Assembly: GCA_029945495.1 (NCBI GenBank)
Contig: JAQSCR010000506.1
Coordinates: forward strand, 1 to 10,571
DNA: 10,571 nucleotides
DNA from: Pseudolabrys sp.
GTDB lineage: Bacteria > Pseudomonadota > Alphaproteobacteria > Rhizobiales > Xanthobacteraceae
Direction: 5' to 3'
Positions within the stretch are counted from its first letter, which is position 1; every line of letters starts with the position of its first letter. Positions 1-6,214 of the stretch are shown here, piece by piece. Made by a program: the position numbers and the translations under genes. The notes below the pieces were generated by a model. It worked only from the letters and a program-made list of their open reading frames with translations. It did no database searches and had not been told where the DNA came from.

Positions 1-1
1 C

Positions 2-826
2 CTTGCGGCGAGCGTCAACCCGATCGACTGGAAAGTGCGTTCGGGCCTTCTGCAAAAGGTGTTTCCGGTCGCATTTCCGATGACCACGGGCCGCGATGGC
101 GCCGGCGTCGTCAGCGCGGTCGGCGAGGGTGTCGATCGCGGTTTAATCGGCCGGCGCGTCTGCTTTCTGTGCGGGCGCGGCGTCGGCGCCTGGGCCGAGC
201 AGATCGTCCTGCCGGCGGCGCTGGCGGTGGCCATTCCCGACGCGCTGTCATTCAATGATGCTGCGGCGCTGCCGCTGGCGGGCTTAAGCGCCTGGTCGGC
301 GCTGGTGACTGAAGCAAAGGTCGCCGCCGGCATGCGGGTTCTGGTTCATGCCGCTGCCGGTGGTGTCGGCACGATGGCCGTGCAGATTGCCGCCGATCGC
401 GGGGCGCATGTCATCGGCACGTGTTCATCATCCAATGCCGATTTTGTGCGCGGCCTCGGCGCCAGCGAGGTGATCGCCTACGACCGCGAGAACTTCGACG
501 AGAAATTGTCGGGACTTGATGTGGTGTTCGATACGTTGGGTGGCGATGTCCATCGGCGCAGCTACGCCGTGCTGCGCGAGGGCGGCATGCTGGTCTGCCT
601 GTCCGCCGCGCCCTATCAGGATCGCGGCGCCGAATATGGTGTCACGGTCAAGACGGCGCAGGTGATGCCGGATCCGGCGGCGCTTGCCGCCCTTGTCGGT
701 CTCGCCGCCGCCGGCCGCATCAAGTCGGTGGTCGAGCGCGTCCTGCCGTTCAATGAATTTGCCGAGGCCCAGCGCCTGTCGGAACTGGGCCATGCCCGTG
801 GCAAGATCGTGCTTCGCCTTCGCTAG
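2..826 (+). CDS. MDR-superfamily NADPH:quinone reductase-like oxidoreductase (5' partial)
   Basis: This is the C-terminal 274 residues of a medium-chain dehydrogenase/reductase. The reading frame is open from base 2 and encodes AASVNPIDWKVRSG, the typical N-terminal region of zinc-independent quinone/enoyl reductases, so the true start lies left of the window; the GTG at 35 is internal. Seen directly: the nucleotide-binding turn AAAGGVGTMAVQIA followed by a beta strand (HVIGTCSS), then VVFDTLGG and a C-terminal RGKIVLRLR, all normal for the family. No cluster of four structural-zinc cysteines is visible, which fits the quinone reductase branch. The family transfers hydride from NADPH to quinones or activated alkenes in the cytoplasm; the substrate is unknown here. 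The stop lies 4 bp from the stop of the convergent monooxygenase gene, so the gene probably belongs to a neighbouring unit rather than to the catabolic operon. Confidence 0.88.
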   Translation, partial: LAASVNPIDWKVRSGLLQKVFPVAFPMTTGRDGAGVVSAVGEGVDRGLIGRRVCFLCGRGVGAWAEQIVLPAALAVAIPDALSFNDAAALPLAGLSAWSALVTEAKVAAGMRVLVHAAAGGVGTMAVQIAADRGAHVIGTCSSSNADFVRGLGASEVIAYDRENFDEKLSGLDVVFDTLGGDVHRRSYAVLREGGMLVCLSAAPYQDRGAEYGVTVKTAQVMPDPAALAALVGLAAAGRIKSVVERVLPFNEFAEAQRLSELGHARGKIVLRLR

Positions 827-830
827 CGTG

Positions 831-1928
831 TCAGGAGACGCGCAAGCCCGCCTTGCGCAGCAGCGGCAGCACCTTGTCGATGAAGTAGGGCAGTTCGTTC
901 TTGAAGTTGACGAAGGACACCGTGGTGCCGGCAAAGCCGACCTCGTGCATCTTCACCATCTCTGTGGCGATATGTTCCGGCGTGCCGATCAGCGGATAGG
1001 TGCCGGCGCCGCCGGCGAAGCGCTTGCGGTGCAGTCTGTAGGCTTCCGGCGCGTGCGAGCCGGAGAACTTCTCCTTCTGGCCCATGTAGTGATCGACGCT
1101 CGCGGTGTCCGCCATGGTCGATGCATACAGCTCGTAATAGTCCTCGGCCTCCGCCTGGCTCGGCCGGCAGACCACATGGCACGTCGTGAACACGCCAACA
1201 TCGCGGCCTTGCGCCGCGGCGCGCTGCTTCATGTCGTCAATGTGCTCGCGGCCTTTTTCGATCTCGACAAAGGTTGTGAACAGGAAATCGGCGGCCTTGG
1301 CGGCAAAGTCACGGCCGGGCGGCGAGAAGGCGGCGTTGAGCGTCACTGGCCGCGGCTTCTGGATCGGCGCCGGTTTTCCGGAAACGCCTTTCAACTGATA
1401 GAACTGGCCGTCGAAGTCGAACGGTTCATTCGACGCATAAATGCGCTGCATGATCTCGAACCACTCGAGCCCCTGGCCGTAACGGTCGTCGACCGATTTG
1501 AGCCCGACGCCGAACATGGCGAACTCTTCCGGGTTCCAGCCGCAGACGATGTTGAGGCCGGCGCGGCCGTTGGAAATGTGATCGATAGTGGTGAGCGCCT
1601 TGGCGGCAAAAACCGGATGCACCATCGGCACGTGAACGGTGGAAAACACGGCGATATTCTTCGTCACGCCGGCGAGCCCGGCGGCGAAGGTGAATGTCTC
1701 CAGCGACCATTCGCGGCTGTTCATCTCGCCGCCGAAGCCTTTCCAGCGCGCGATCGGCAGCAGGAATTCGATGCCGGCGCGGTCGGCCATTTGCGCGACC
1801 TCGGCGATTTCGTTCCAGGTGGCCGGCCATCGCTCCGGCACCTTGGTCAAGGTCAGGCCGCCATCCGAGTTCATCGAAAAGACGCCGAGCTTGAATTTGT
1901 TCGGGCCGTGCATCGGGTGTGTGGTCAT
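831..1928 (-). CDS. LLM-class FMN-dependent monooxygenase, RutA/SfnG-like
   Basis: A 365-residue luciferase-like (bacterial luciferase TIM-barrel) monooxygenase of full family length. The sequence shows the features of the RutA/SfnG/DszA branch: an N-terminal strand KLGVFSMNSDGG (12-24), RWKGFGG then SLETFTFAAGLAGVT (61-89), TIDHISNGRAGLNIVCGWNPEEF (114-136) and DDRYGQGLEWFEIM (147-160). The family uses FMNH2 supplied by a separate reductase plus O2 to oxygenate, for example, uracil (RutA) or dimethyl sulfone (SfnG). The substrate here cannot be assigned, and similarity to RutA does not prove pyrimidine use. The start at 1928 is preceded by GAGG about 8 nt upstream. The gene follows the GntR regulator on the same strand after 24 bp, so the two are probably cotranscribed. 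Two flavin reductases start the divergent operon and are the obvious electron suppliers. Confidence 0.9.
   Translation of the reverse strand: MTTHPMHGPNKFKLGVFSMNSDGGLTLTKVPERWPATWNEIAEVAQMADRAGIEFLLPIARWKGFGGEMNSREWSLETFTFAAGLAGVTKNIAVFSTVHVPMVHPVFAAKALTTIDHISNGRAGLNIVCGWNPEEFAMFGVGLKSVDDRYGQGLEWFEIMQRIYASNEPFDFDGQFYQLKGVSGKPAPIQKPRPVTLNAAFSPPGRDFAAKAADFLFTTFVEIEKGREHIDDMKQRAAAQGRDVGVFTTCHVVCRPSQAEAEDYYELYASTMADTASVDHYMGQKEKFSGSHAPEAYRLHRKRFAGGAGTYPLIGTPEHIATEMVKMHEVGFAGTTVSFVNFKNELPYFIDKVLPLLRKAGLRVS
840..858. repeat. Perfect 7-bp inverted repeat at the convergent gene ends
   Basis: GCGCAAG (840-846) and CTTGCGC (852-858) form a perfect stem with a 5-nt loop. It lies just past the MDR stop and inside the last codons of the monooxygenase gene. 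Neither side is followed by a T-run, so it is at best a weak or Rho-assisted 3'-end structure. Confidence 0.35.
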
Positions 1929-1952
1929 GGCGTTGCCTCTGTTCGTTGGGGC

Positions 1953-2624
1953 CTATTGGCCGGCGTCCGTTACCTGGTTGTAGTAGCGCGCCGCTTCATC
2001 GATGAATTCTTCGGCCGCAGCCGCCGCGCCGTTCTCGTCGCCGGTTCGAAACGAAACGGCGAAACGCTCCACCAGGGCGAGGGCATCGGCCCGTGCCTCC
2101 GGCAGCACCAACGTGGTGCGGCGAACGAAGCCGGCCTGATCGTCGAAACGCAAAATCGTTTCGCGCAGCCGGCGGCTCGGCACCCGCGCCAGCCACGCGG
2201 CGCGAAAGGCGTAATTGGTATCGGTGAAGGCGGCGAAATCGCCGGCCTTCTCGGCGGCGCGGACGCCCGCCAGCAGATCGTTCAGCTCCTGGATCAGATC
2301 GGACGTCATCGTGCGGACGACCTGACGCGCGGCGGGCGGCTCCAGCAGCCGGCGCATTTCAAATATCTCGGCCATGTCCTGAAGCGTCGGCTTCACCACC
2401 TGGAAGCCGCTGCCGTGACTTTCGAGAAGGCCATCCGCCGCCAGCCGGCCGAGCGCTTCGCGCACCGGCGAACGGGACACCGCGAGTTGCTGCGCCAGGG
2501 TGGACTCGACCAGCCGCTCGCCGGGCGCGTGGGCGCCGGCGCGCAACTGGTAGCGCAGCCGCTGATAAATCTGCTCGGCGAGCGGTGGCGCGCGCTGAAT
2601 ATCTGTAAAAGCCGGCAACGCCAT
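1953..2624 (-). CDS. GntR-family transcriptional regulator, FCD type
   Basis: A 223-residue regulator with an N-terminal winged helix-turn-helix (about 14-76: LAEQIYQRLRYQLRAG, GERLVESTLAQQLAVSRSPVREAL, then LAADGLLES) and a C-terminal all-helical FCD ligand-binding domain (about 83-213). The frame opens further to 2735, but those residues run through the promoter-like region and have no GntR character. ATGs at 2636 and 2624 are both possible; I prefer 2624 because GGGG lies 6 nt upstream. The His residues that bind metal in many FCD domains are not visible: the usual FH position reads FR at 140-141, and the later His positions are non-His. The effector may therefore be sensed without metal. 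Its location between the divergent units, with palindromes over both promoters, suggests it represses both itself with the monooxygenase and the six-gene operon until a pathway compound binds. Confidence 0.92.
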   Translation of the reverse strand: MALPAFTDIQRAPPLAEQIYQRLRYQLRAGAHAPGERLVESTLAQQLAVSRSPVREALGRLAADGLLESHGSGFQVVKPTLQDMAEIFEMRRLLEPPAARQVVRTMTSDLIQELNDLLAGVRAAEKAGDFAAFTDTNYAFRAAWLARVPSRRLRETILRFDDQAGFVRRTTLVLPEARADALALVERFAVSFRTGDENGAAAAAEEFIDEAARYYNQVTDAGQ

Positions 2625-2635
2625 CAGGTACCCCA

Positions 2636-2664
2636 TTGCCGTCGTCGACGGTGTACAGTATATT
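2636..2664 (+). promoter_or_regulatory. Candidate sigma70-type promoter for the six-gene operon
   Basis: TTGCCG (2636-2641), a 17-nt spacer and TATATT (2659-2664) make a plausible promoter reading rightwards. Transcription would begin near 2671 and leave a leader of roughly 58 nt before the GTG at 2729. Its -10 overlaps the oppositely directed -10 and the GTATA/TATAC palindrome. Found by pattern only. Confidence 0.5.
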
Positions 2665-2671
2665 ATTATAC
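2658..2671. promoter_or_regulatory. Candidate GntR operator, palindrome GTATA-TTAT-TATAC
   Basis: GTATATTATTATAC has perfect 5-bp arms around a 4-nt centre and is AT-rich within GC-rich surroundings. It covers both opposing -10 elements. FCD-type GntR proteins commonly bind short palindromes of GTA/TAC character, so this is the best operator candidate. Assignment to this regulator is inferred from location. Confidence 0.55.
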
Positions 2672-2692
2672 CGACCGTCCGGGGCCGGTCAA
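2665..2692 (-). promoter_or_regulatory. Strong sigma70-type promoter for the GntR-monooxygenase unit
   Basis: Read on the minus strand, TTGACC (2692-2687) is followed by a 16-nt spacer and a perfect TATAAT (2670-2665). Transcription would begin near 2658, giving a short leader to the regulator start at 2624. The -35 lies inside the 2684-2697 palindrome and the -10 inside the 2658-2671 palindrome, which is typical of an autorepressed regulator gene. Confidence 0.65.
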
Positions 2693-2697
2693 CCGGC
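2684..2697. promoter_or_regulatory. Second palindrome GCCGGT-CA-ACCGGC over the -35
   Basis: A perfect 6-bp inverted repeat with a 2-nt centre, covering the minus-strand -35 (2687-2692). It is unlike the AT-rich palindrome about 26 bp away, so it could serve a second regulator or be a chance GC-rich palindrome. Confidence 0.35.
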
Positions 2698-2728
2698 AAG
2701 TGATCGCGGCATTTTTGATGGAGGCAGA

Positions 2729-3256
2729 GTGACAAACGGCCCCTCGAACCCAGCTTCGCCGCCTAAGGCGATCGATCCCAAGACGATCGATCCCAAGACA
2801 TTCTGGCGAGCGCTCGGCGCGCGCGCCTCCTCCGTCGCGGTGGTCACCGCGCAAGGCGCCGAAGGCCCTTCCGGTTTCCTGGCGTTGTCGGCCACGCATT
2901 TGAGCGCCGACCCGCCCATGCTGATGGTCAGCATCGACAAGCGCACCGCCTCGCTCGCCGCCGTGAAACACGCCCAGCATTTTGCCATCAACTATTTGCC
3001 GCGCGGCGAAGAAGCGCTGGCGGACATGTTCGGCGGCAAAACGGGCCAGCGCGGCGCCGACCGTTTTGCGCCCGGCCGCTGGGGCCGGCTCACCACCGGC
3101 GCACCGGTTCTCGACACCGCCATCGGTGCGTTCGATTGCGTGCTGGAAGATCTTGTCGAGCGCTTCGAGACGGTGATCGCCATCGGCCGCCTCGTGGATT
3201 TCTCCAGCCGTGACGACGGCGATCCCTTGTTGTTCTTTCGGGGCGCTTATCGATGA
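2729..3256 (+). CDS. Flavin reductase-like protein, FMN-binding split barrel (first copy)
   Basis: A 175-residue protein starting at GTG 2729, chosen because GGAGG (2720-2724) lies 4 nt upstream; the frame extends further left only through the promoter region. It matches the HpaC/RutF-type flavin reductase fold: SSVAVVTAQG (34-43), PSGFLALSATHLSADPPMLMVSID (47-70), HFAINYLPRGEEALADMFGG (84-103), LTTGAPVLDTAIGAFDC (121-137) and a terminal LLFFRGAYR. Such enzymes reduce FMN or FAD with NAD(P)H and release it to a monooxygenase. It opens the operon, and its stop overlaps the next start by ATGA. The N-terminus carries a repeated IDPK segment made by a 15-bp tandem duplication. It may partner the divergent monooxygenase, or some of its relatives may bind flavin as oxidases; the exact role is not settled by sequence. 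Confidence 0.87.
   Translation: MTNGPSNPASPPKAIDPKTIDPKTFWRALGARASSVAVVTAQGAEGPSGFLALSATHLSADPPMLMVSIDKRTASLAAVKHAQHFAINYLPRGEEALADMFGGKTGQRGADRFAPGRWGRLTTGAPVLDTAIGAFDCVLEDLVERFETVIAIGRLVDFSSRDDGDPLLFFRGAYR
2768..2797 (+). repeat. 15-bp tandem duplication inside the first flavin reductase gene
   Basis: Two adjacent 15-bp units (2768-2782 and 2783-2797) differ only at their first base and share CGATCGATCCCAAG. They encode AIDPK and TIDPK in the N-terminal tail, before the split-barrel domain begins. The duplication keeps the frame. Confidence 0.8.
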
Positions 3257-3747
3257 TGAGCGAAGCCGAACACTTCAAGCTTGGTATGCGGCGGCTTGCC
3301 GCCGGAGTTTCGATCATCACCACCTCTGCCGACGGCGAGCTGCATGGCATGGCGGCGACATCGGTATGCTCGGTGTCGGCCGAACCGCCGGCGCTGCTCG
3401 TCTGCGTCAATCGCGACGCCACCTGTCACGAGGTCATCCGCCGCACCGGGTTCTTTTGCGTCAATCTGCTGCGCGACAGCGACGACGAGCTGGCGCGCCG
3501 CTTCAGCATACCGGCCGGCCGCGAGCGACGATTTCTCGACCGCCATTGGCAGTCATTATCGACCGGCGCGCCGGCGCTGGTCGGGGCGCTGGCAAGCTTT
3601 GACGCGGAAGTGATAGAAGCGGTCGAAGCGCAGACCCATACGGTCTTCATCGGCCGCGTGAAGGCGACCGCGTTATGGCAGGACGATATCGTGCCGCTCG
3701 TGTACCTTAACGGCCAATTCGATTCCCTGTCCGGCAAGCGCGCCTGA
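3253..3747 (+). CDS. Flavin reductase, RutF/HpaC-like (second copy)
   Basis: A 164-residue flavin reductase-like split-barrel protein of normal family length. Motifs seen: LAAGVSIITTSADGELHGMAA (15-35), SVSAEPPALLVCVNRDATCHEVIRRTGFFCVNLL (40-73), LARRFS (80-85), WQSLSTGAPALVGALASFDAEV (99-120) and HTVFIGRVKA (129-138). This is the closer of the two copies to the classic RutF/HpaC pattern, which gives reduced FMN to a two-component monooxygenase. The start overlaps the preceding stop in ATGA (3253-3256); a second in-frame ATG at 3256 could also serve. The two copies are clearly diverged from each other, so they are not a recent duplication. It is the most likely electron donor for the RutA/SfnG-like enzyme encoded divergently. 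Confidence 0.9.
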   Translation: MMSEAEHFKLGMRRLAAGVSIITTSADGELHGMAATSVCSVSAEPPALLVCVNRDATCHEVIRRTGFFCVNLLRDSDDELARRFSIPAGRERRFLDRHWQSLSTGAPALVGALASFDAEVIEAVEAQTHTVFIGRVKATALWQDDIVPLVYLNGQFDSLSGKRA

Positions 3748-3769
3748 TGGCGGTGCAACGGCTCTCACC

Positions 3770-4966
3770 ATGATGGAAAAATCGTCACCGCGCGCGGCCT
3801 CGACACGGCAAGGCTATGACGGCGTTGTCGTCTGCGTGCCGGTGAGCATTCCGTACCGGCGCTATTCGACCAACAGCGCGCATTGGTGGATCGGCCGGGC
3901 GCTGCGCGAACTGATCGCGGGTGCCGGCCTGCGGCTGAAGGACATCGACGGTCTTTCAGTGTCGAGCTTCACGGTCGGGCCCGATACCGCAATCGGGCTG
4001 ACCCAGCATTTCGGCGTGTCGCCGCGCTGGCTCGATCATGTGCCGTTCGGCGGCGCCTCGGGGGTGATGGCCTTGCGGCGGGCCGCGCGCGCGGTCCAGG
4101 CGGGCGATGCCGACTTCGTCGCCTGCGTTGCCGGCGACACCAATCACGTCGACACCTTTCGCAAGACGCTGTCGAATTTCTCGCGCTTTGCCCAGGATGC
4201 CGTCTATCCTTATGGCGCGGGCGGCGCCAATGCCAGCTTTGCGCTGATCGCCAAGAATTACATGAACAGCTACGGCGCGCGCCGGGAGGATTTCGGCAAG
4301 CTCTGCGTCGCGCAACGCGCCAATGCGCTGGTCTATCCGCACGCGCTGATGAAAAAGCCGCTGACCCTCGACGAATATATGACGGCGCGGCCGATTGCCG
4401 ATCCGATCCATCTTTACGACTGTGTGATGCCCTGCGCCGGCGCCGAGGCGTTCCTGGTTTGCCGCGAGGATGCCGCGCGGTCGCTCAATCTTGCCGGCGT
4501 GCGTGTGCTGGCGACGATCGAGCGGCACAATGCGTTTCAAGGCGACGATATGCAGATCCGTGGCGGCTGGGCGCGGGATGTCGACGATCTCTGGGCGATG
4601 GCGAGCGTCGCGCCGGCCGATGTCGATTTCGTCGAGACCTATGACGACTATCCGGTGATTTCGATGATGCAGTTCGAGGATCTCGGTTTTTGCCGCAAAG
4701 GCGAGGGGCCTGATTTCGTTCGCGCCCATCGTTTTACAAACGACGGCGATTTCCCGCACAATACGTCGGGCGGACAATTGTCGGTCGGCCAGGCCGGCGC
4801 CGCCGGAGGCTATCTCGGTTTGGTCGAGGCGTTGCGCCAGCTGACGGGAAAAGCGCTCGGCACGCAGGTGGCGGACGCTCGCCTTGGACTGGTGTCCGGT
4901 TTCGGCATGATCAATTACGACCGCGGGCTGGCGTCGGCCGCGGCTGTTCTGGCGAGGCCGCAATGA
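3770..4966 (+). CDS. Thiolase-superfamily protein without the catalytic Cys (SCP-x/Ltp2-like)
   Basis: A 398-residue thiolase-fold protein of the non-specific lipid-transfer/SCP-x-like branch. The segment that normally reads C-A-S-G holds FGGASGVMAL (93-102), with Gly95 where the acyl-accepting Cys should be. The usual GHP near the C-terminus is GQA (340-342), and the second Cys region reads LVSGFGM (374-380). It should therefore not perform ordinary thiolysis. FVETYDDYPVISMMQFEDLGFCRKGEG (287-312) resembles the matching region of Ltp2-type retro-aldolases, which form complexes with DUF35 proteins and cleave beta-hydroxyacyl-CoA side chains. The next gene encodes a DUF35 protein, overlapping by ATGA, which supports such a complex. 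The likely reaction is C-C bond cleavage or formation on a CoA ester; the substrate is unknown. The start at 3770 has a weak ribosome site, with an ATG at 3773 as alternative. Confidence 0.88.
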   Translation: MMEKSSPRAASTRQGYDGVVVCVPVSIPYRRYSTNSAHWWIGRALRELIAGAGLRLKDIDGLSVSSFTVGPDTAIGLTQHFGVSPRWLDHVPFGGASGVMALRRAARAVQAGDADFVACVAGDTNHVDTFRKTLSNFSRFAQDAVYPYGAGGANASFALIAKNYMNSYGARREDFGKLCVAQRANALVYPHALMKKPLTLDEYMTARPIADPIHLYDCVMPCAGAEAFLVCREDAARSLNLAGVRVLATIERHNAFQGDDMQIRGGWARDVDDLWAMASVAPADVDFVETYDDYPVISMMQFEDLGFCRKGEGPDFVRAHRFTNDGDFPHNTSGGQLSVGQAGAAGGYLGLVEALRQLTGKALGTQVADARLGLVSGFGMINYDRGLASAAAVLARPQ

Positions 4967-6204
4967 CGACACCGCTGGCACGCCCGAAGCGAAAGAATCC
5001 GCTGGCGCGCACGCGTCTGCCGTCGGCGCCGCCGTCACCACGCAGCCGCACGGCGCAGGGCCTCACCGCCGCGGCGGCGGAGGGCCGCTTTACGCTGCAG
5101 GTTTGCGCCGAATGCCAGACCGTGGTCTATCCGCCGCGCGATGCCTGTCCGTCCTGCCTGTCGCCGCGTCTGCCGTTCAAGGATGTCGATCCCTGTGGCA
5201 TGCTGGTCAGCGAGACCACAGTGCGGGTGACATCGGAGACTTATTTTCGCGAGCGCGTGCCGTGGCGGGTGGGGATGGTCAAACTCGATGTCGGGCCCAT
5301 GGTCGTCACGCATCTGCATGGCGACACCTGCGAGGGCGCGCGTGTACGGCTGGTTCTCAAGCTCGATCGTCGCGGCGCACCGGTGATGCTGGCGCTGCCG
5401 GAACAGGACACTCCCGATATGGCTGACGATCCCGAATTGCGCGAATTGACCTGCGACCCCAAGTTCCGCCGCGTGCTGATAACCGACGGCCGCAACGCGG
5501 TCGGCCAAGCGATGGCGCGCGCCTGCGCGGAGGCCGGCGCTACAATTGTCTTTGTCGGCATTGCCGATCAGTGGAGGCCGTTTCCTGGCGACGCAGCGAT
5601 AAAGGCGATCGCGCAAGTCGAGATCGTGCCGCTCGATCTGACCGATACGGACTCGGTGAATGAACTTGCGGCGCAGAACGGCGCCCGCATCGATATCATC
5701 ATCAACACAGCCGAGCATGTGCGCGCCGGCGGCGTGACCGAGGGCACCAGCCTGACGAGCGCCCGCGAGACGATGGAATTGCGTTACCTCGGTCTGATGC
5801 GCCTGGCGCAGGCTTTCGGCCCGATCATGCGCATGCGCGGCGCCGACGGCGTCATTGCCGCGGCCGCTATCGTCAATCTGCTTTCGGTTTATGCGCTGAC
5901 GAACTGGCCGGTTTATGGGGTGGTCTCCGCGGTTGAGGCTGCATGCCTATCGGCGAGCCAGAGCCTGCGCGCGGAATTGCGGCCCGGCGGCATCAAGGTC
6001 GTCAACGTGTTCTCCGGTCCGCTGGAGACCGAATGGTACCAGACGCTGCCGCCGCCGAAGGTTGCGCCGGCCGCGCTGGCCAAGGCGGTGATCGAGGCGC
6101 TGCGCCACGGTCTCGAAGAGGTCTATGTCGGCGACGTCGCGCAGGACATCCGCGCGCGGCTTGAAGTCAACCCAAAGGCGCTTGAGCGCGAGCTCGGCGA
6201 ATAA
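4963..6204 (+). CDS. DUF35 Zn-ribbon/OB-fold protein fused to a degenerate SDR domain
   Basis: A 413-residue fusion. Residues 1-45 are a basic, Pro-rich tail. Residues 46-66 form a Zn ribbon with C48-x2-C51 and C62-x2-C65 in the usual DUF35 setting (VCAEC, VYPPRDACPSC), followed by an OB-fold to about 147. From about 169 to 395 the sequence follows a Rossmann short-chain dehydrogenase: VLITDGRNAVGQAMARACAE (171-190), IVPLDLTD (221-228), IIINTAEH (245-252), NLLSVYALTNWPVYGVVSA (305-323), and GGIKVVNVFSGPLETEW (342-358). The active site looks lost: by alignment to the standard SDR pattern, Ser308 remains, the Tyr position is Val321, the Lys position is Glu325, the helix-4 Asn is Arg274, and TGxxxGxG is broken at Asp175. 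DUF35 proteins partner thiolase-fold enzymes, here the overlapping upstream gene. The SDR part may be a structural or ligand-binding module. GAGG (4954-4957) supports the start. Confidence 0.85.
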   Translation: MTTPLARPKRKNPLARTRLPSAPPSPRSRTAQGLTAAAAEGRFTLQVCAECQTVVYPPRDACPSCLSPRLPFKDVDPCGMLVSETTVRVTSETYFRERVPWRVGMVKLDVGPMVVTHLHGDTCEGARVRLVLKLDRRGAPVMLALPEQDTPDMADDPELRELTCDPKFRRVLITDGRNAVGQAMARACAEAGATIVFVGIADQWRPFPGDAAIKAIAQVEIVPLDLTDTDSVNELAAQNGARIDIIINTAEHVRAGGVTEGTSLTSARETMELRYLGLMRLAQAFGPIMRMRGADGVIAAAAIVNLLSVYALTNWPVYGVVSAVEAACLSASQSLRAELRPGGIKVVNVFSGPLETEWYQTLPPPKVAPAALAKAVIEALRHGLEEVYVGDVAQDIRARLEVNPKALERELGE

Positions 6205-6214
6205 GGAGCGTACG

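Noticed and set aside
840..858. Terminator for the MDR or monooxygenase gene
   Set aside because: The stem is good but there is no T-run on either side, so it is listed only as an inverted repeat.
684..2732. 682-codon plus-strand open frame
   Set aside because: It runs antisense through the well-supported monooxygenase and GntR genes and out of frame over the MDR end. The product is Arg/Gly/Ala-rich with no recognisable domain. It is a GC-rich shadow frame.
2718..2732. Four-codon leader ORF (ATGGAGGCAGAGTGA) overlapping the GTG start of the first reductase
   Set aside because: The overlap is suggestive of coupling, but the mini-ORF has no ribosome site of its own and contains the reductase's GGAGG, so it is more simply the ribosome site itself.
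2625..2735. N-terminal extension of the GntR regulator to 2735
   Set aside because: The extra residues are encoded by the promoter and operator region and lie upstream of the predicted transcription start.
3956..5041. 361-codon minus-strand open frame
   Set aside because: It is antisense to the thiolase-fold gene and the start of the DUF35 fusion, both strongly supported. The translation resembles no family.
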